In this document: in pieces, positions 20,724 to 23,119 of the stretch
Layout: each line of letters begins with the position of its first letter
How positions within the stretch are numbered: the stretch's first letter is position 1
DNA from: Hymenoscyphus infarciens
Lineage: Eukaryota; Ascomycota; Leotiomycetes; Helotiales; Helotiaceae
Assembly (NCBI GenBank): GCA_001414345.1
Contig: LLCB01000555.1
Span: 1-23,119 of the forward strand
Length of the DNA: 23,119 nucleotides
Direction: 5' to 3'
Position numbers and translations under genes: made by a program
The notes under the pieces: model-generated
Told to the model about the DNA's origin: nothing
Database searches by the model: none
What the model saw: only the letters and a program-made list of their open reading frames with translations

Positions 20724-21382
20724 TAGGTCTGCACAACGAATAAAAGCTAGGAATATATTCAGAATATTCACGATTTTCTACGGATAAAATACCCTTCGAA
20801 TTATTCAAGAATAAGGAGCGTTTAGGGTATAAATAGCAGTCGTTTATTCATGAATATTCTGTATTCTCTACCCTTTTAGTATAGTTTCCCACTTATCTAA
20901 ATATATATGAAAATCTCTTAAAATTATCCGCTTTAGTCGCTTTCGTTATCTCGATTAGGCTACGCCGGGGCGTTTCTAGGCTAAAAAAGTGGATAAATTA
21001 TTAAATAAGGTGAAAAGAGTAGAGCCTTTCGACCCTTTTAAAGGTCACGTATATAATGTTTTAGAAAGTGGGGTGTCATATAATACCCTTAAACATAATA
21101 AAGAGTAGGGACGATAGTAATCTATTAATAATAATTAAAAGTAAGTGAATTTATAGTTTAGTTATATTTAAATATATATATAAAAAGGGAGTAAAATTCA
21201 ACTTATACAAACCCTCTATACTAAGACCTAGGGGGCGGATATTAAGCTCAATAAATAGAAACTATTCGTAATATCTTCATTTAAGCTCTTATCGCTTAAA
21301 TAATCGCTCAAATACTATATATTTATTTAATATTTATAATGAATAATTAATATTTTATTCATCTATTCGTTGTGCAGACCTA
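20724..21382. mobile_element. hAT-type miniature element (659 bp) inserted in SDR intron 1
   Basis: Perfect 19-bp terminal inverted repeats, TAGGTCTGCACAACGAATA at 20724-20742 and its reverse complement at 21364-21382, are bordered by identical octamers CTGGTGGG at 20716-20723 and 21383-21390. The 8-bp duplication and TAGG-type ends fit the hAT superfamily. The inside is AT-rich, has no open frame of note and includes short palindromes (GAATATATTC, GAATATTC), so it is non-autonomous. Removing it with one octamer restores a 69-bp intron with donor GTGAGA, CACTGAACA branch-like sequence and CCCAG acceptor. Perfect ends suggest a fairly recent insertion. The first hAT element in the window has different ends, so the two are not copies of one family. 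Confidence 0.9.
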
Positions 21383-21390
21383 CTGGTGGG
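21383..21390. repeat. Target-site duplication, right copy (CTGGTGGG)
   Basis: Directly after the right terminal repeat; identical to 20716-20723. Both copies lie within SDR intron 1. Confidence 0.88.
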
Positions 21391-21441
21391 GAAATCTCAC
21401 CCCCCTGTAATCAGTGCTACCTTGCCGTCCAACCTGAACAT

Positions 21442-21837
21442 TCCATCGGAATTTCGAAGTTCTGACATGATGAGTACAATTATTCTCACAATATTGTTAT
21501 ATCTAGAAGTTAGAAAGAATTCCAATATTCCTATACCAAAAAAAATTCAAGCAAGTGCTTCATCAAGACTTCCGCTCTTTTCCCCAGCCTGCTTCAATTC
21601 CCCTTCACACTGACCCTTCCCCATAGCCTCGGGCTTCTCAGGCCATGGCTCCCCGCAATCCCCAGTCCGTCATATACTTGGAGCTTGGAGCTCTCCCATA
21701 GGACCTTGACAGTTACGTCGCTGGACCTCGGATTTTCACCAAGTTTCCATAGCCTTGTCCTATCTCTCTAATCTCAAAATATCCCCTCAAAGATCACATT
21801 CCATGTAAATTCTTTTCGAGCAGCAGAATCTATCAAT
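21442..21837. promoter_or_regulatory. Divergent promoter region between SDR and CoA-ligase pseudogenes
   Basis: The 396 bp separate two start codons pointing away from each other (21441 on minus, 21838 on plus), a layout common in fungal metabolic gene clusters. A shared promoter is inferred from geometry only. I recognise no specific factor site. No coding sequence is seen within it. Confidence 0.45.
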
Positions 21838-22442
21838 ATGCCATTGCACTCCCCATTTCCAGATCTGTATATCCCCAAGGTCGATATCTTGACGTACTTG
21901 TTTCCTCCTGGTACCGTTGTGGATTAATTCGAAAGATACGAAGATTTCGTTGTCGCCGGCTCAGTTATTACAATGGGTTAAGAGATTGGCTTTGGATTGG
22001 AGAGGACGGGACTGAAGAAGGGGGACGTGGTCATGATATATACACCCAACCATATATTCGTGCCAGTTGCGTATCTGGGTGTTATGGGTGCGGGATATGC
22101 TTTTAGTGGTGCAAACCCGGTGTATACATTACCAGGTAAGTATCCACACTCTACAGAAAAATGAAGTCTAATCGAGATATAGAAATGGTCCATCAAAGCA
22201 ACAACACCGGCGCTCAAATCATATTGGCTCACCCAACAATGATCAAAACCGCCGTAGGAGCAGCGGAGAAAGTAGGTCTCCCTCTGGATCGAATATTCCA
22301 ATTCTCAGATATCGAAAACCCAGTACTAGAAGGAGTTCAAGACTGGCGATCCCTAACAGGCTCCCCTTCAGAAGGCGAGAGCTATTCCTGGCTACGACTA
22401 AGTCCACAACAATCTCACCTTAGGCATGCGACGAGGCCCTAA
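21838..22442 (+). pseudogene. 5' fragment of an AMP-dependent acyl-CoA synthetase / 4-coumarate-CoA-ligase-like gene
   Basis: ATG 21838 opens MPLHSPFPDLYIPKVDILTY, LFPPGT, the usual N-terminus of fungal 4CL-like enzymes that activate carboxylic acids as adenylates and load them on CoA. Homology then moves to another frame, WINSKDTKISLSPAQLLQWV, KRLA, and returns as FGLERTGLKKGDVVMIYTPN, HIFVPVAYLG, YAFSGANPVYTLP. One T missing in the LAF-GLER block explains one shift; the other lies before WINS. A 47-bp intron (22136-22182, GTAAGT...ATATAG) joins P-E-MVHQSNNTGAQIILAHP, then VGLPLDRIFQFSD and EGVQDWRSLTGSPSEGESYSW, ending LRLSPQQS at about 22418. The AMP-binding signature SSGTTGLPKG that should come next is absent, and the satellite starts 80 bp later. 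About 150 of about 550 residues remain, so no activity is possible. Confidence 0.86.
22136..22182 (+). other. Intron of the CoA-ligase-like pseudogene
   Basis: Forty-seven bases, donor GTAAGT and acceptor ATATAG. Splicing joins P-E-M in phase with conserved family sequence on both sides. Confidence 0.8.
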
Positions 22443-22497
22443 CGAGGCCTACATCTTACGCTTAGATATAGCCCTCGTAAAGAAAGGAGCGCAGCCT

Positions 22498-23119
22498 TCT
22501 AGTAGATATATATATCTACTAAACTTTTACTAGGAGTAGATATATATATCTACTAAACTTTTACTAGTAATAGATATATATATCTACTAAACTTTTACTA
22601 GTAGTAGATATATATATCTACTAAACTTTTACTAATAGTAGATATATATATCTACTAAACTTTTAATATTAGTAGATATATATATCTACTAAGCTCTTAC
22701 TAGTAGTAGATATATATATCTACTAAATTCTTACTAGTAGTAGATATATATATCTACTAAATTCTTAGTAGTAGATATATATATCTACTAAACTTTAGTA
22801 TTAGTAGATATATATATCTACTAAATTCTTACTAGTAGTAGATATATATATCTACTAAACTTTTAGTATTAGTAGATATATATATCTACTAAATTCTTAC
22901 TAGTAGTAGATATATATATCTACTAAACTTTTACTAGTAGTAGATATATATATCTACTAAACTTTTAGTATTAGTAGATATATATATCTACTAAATTCTT
23001 ACTAGTAGTAGATATATATATCTACTAAATTCTTACTAGTAGTAGATATATATATCTACTAAACTTTTACTAGTAGTAGATATATATATCTACTAAACTT
23101 TTACTAGTAGTAGATATAT
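22498..23119. repeat. Palindromic AT-rich satellite, ~34-bp unit, ~18 copies
   Basis: The array runs to the window end. Each unit has the perfect 20-bp palindrome AGTAGATATATATATCTACT followed by a 14-bp spacer such as AAACTTTTACTAGT. First copies start at 22501 and 22535. The inner core TAGATATATATATCTA is kept in every copy I read, while the spacer has at least four versions (AAACTTTTACTAGT, AAATTCTTACTAGT, AAACTTTTAGTATT, AAGCTCTTACTAGT). Spacer types are interspersed, not blocked. No coding potential is seen. Confidence 0.95.

Larger units (their letters stand above)
19760..21441 (-). pseudogene. Short-chain dehydrogenase/reductase (SDR), frameshifted, with a transposon in intron 1
   Basis: Exon 1 (21401-21441) reads MFRLDGKVALITGG. 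Intron 1 spans 20665-21400 and contains the hAT element at 20724-21382. Exon 2 (20312-20664) continues SRGLGLHTATAFLRTGAKEV, with KLDILIANAGATWGSKFEDA and LDLNVQGVF: the TGxxxGxG cofactor loop and NAG motif of classical SDRs. Intron 2 is 20238-20311 (GTGAGT...CCTAG). Exon 3 gives FLPLLEASGT, WIIAVSSTAGEN, the catalytic YSVSK, NLAVELRPRNITTNVVAPGV and EEANPRKRLG. A 48-bp GT...AG segment (20056-20103) between YSVSKAAAH and HLGKNL looks like a third intron with a weak donor. Breaks: six G where five would keep frame at the exon 1 donor, about two bases lost after QGVF, one shift before YSVSK, and one base missing in the SPEDIAG block near 19890. Intact relatives have about 270-300 residues. Not functional unless several indels are sequence errors. 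Confidence 0.87.

Noticed and set aside
20279..20743. 154-residue plus-strand frame
   Set aside because: Antisense to SDR exon 2, which carries recognisable SDR motifs.
20726..21380. Tc1/mariner interpretation of the intron insertion (TA duplication, 17-bp ends)
   Set aside because: The TA on both sides is part of a longer 19-bp terminal repeat, and outside it is a perfect 8-bp duplication CTGGTGGG. This fits hAT much better.
21920..21983. Two apparent in-frame TAA stops early in the CoA-ligase-like gene
   Set aside because: In another frame the same bases encode conserved family sequence (WINSKDTK, QWVKRLA). They are consequences of frameshifts, not nonsense mutations.

Overview
The window looks like nuclear DNA of a filamentous ascomycete (Pezizomycotina), possibly Leotiomycetes. 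The support is: short introns of 47-74 bp with GTAAGT-like donors and YAG acceptors; typical Pezizomycotina families (GH114 secreted glycosidase, F-box/LRR protein, DUF7730-type protein, HET domain, PRISE-like reductase, P450, SDR, 4-coumarate-CoA-ligase-like enzyme); no operon structure; and AT-rich satellite DNA with RIP-like TAG/TAA-rich relics. No species call is made.

Layout. 1-1008: tandem satellite with a ~38 bp unit, about 26 copies. 1954-2394 (+): small coiled-coil protein. 2780-3688 (-): intact secreted GH114 enzyme. 4523-5606 (-): PRISE-like NAD(P)-dependent reductase pseudogene with several frameshifts and a nonsense codon. 7317-8651 (+): intact F-box protein. 9448-10509 (-): intact three-exon DUF7730-like gene whose introns can be placed. 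11342-11824 (+): HET-domain fragment without a start codon and without the C-terminal half of the domain. 12975-14139: degraded hAT-type transposon with terminal inverted repeats and a perfect 8-bp target-site duplication. 14140-17719: long AT-rich stretch without a recognisable gene. 17720-19015 (-): P450 pseudogene. 19760-21441 (-): SDR pseudogene whose first intron holds a second, 659-bp hAT-type miniature element with perfect 19-bp terminal repeats and an 8-bp duplication. 21838-22442 (+): 5' fragment of a CoA-ligase-like gene, divergent from the SDR. 22498-23119: satellite with a 34-bp unit built on a perfect 20-bp palindrome. Both arrays run off the window.

How it fits together. The right-hand block (P450, SDR, acyl-CoA-ligase-like) has the composition of a small secondary-metabolism neighbourhood, but all three members are broken by indels, stop codons, internal deletion, truncation or insertion. 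The live genes (coiled-coil, GH114, F-box, DUF7730) lie in the left and centre. The picture is a gene island between AT-rich satellites that is being eroded by transposons and mutation. I found no convincing new defence-like or multi-gene system. The most notable structures are the two hAT insertions with recoverable target sites and the palindromic satellite. Several frameshifts fall in short homopolymers, so consensus errors must be excluded for those sites.
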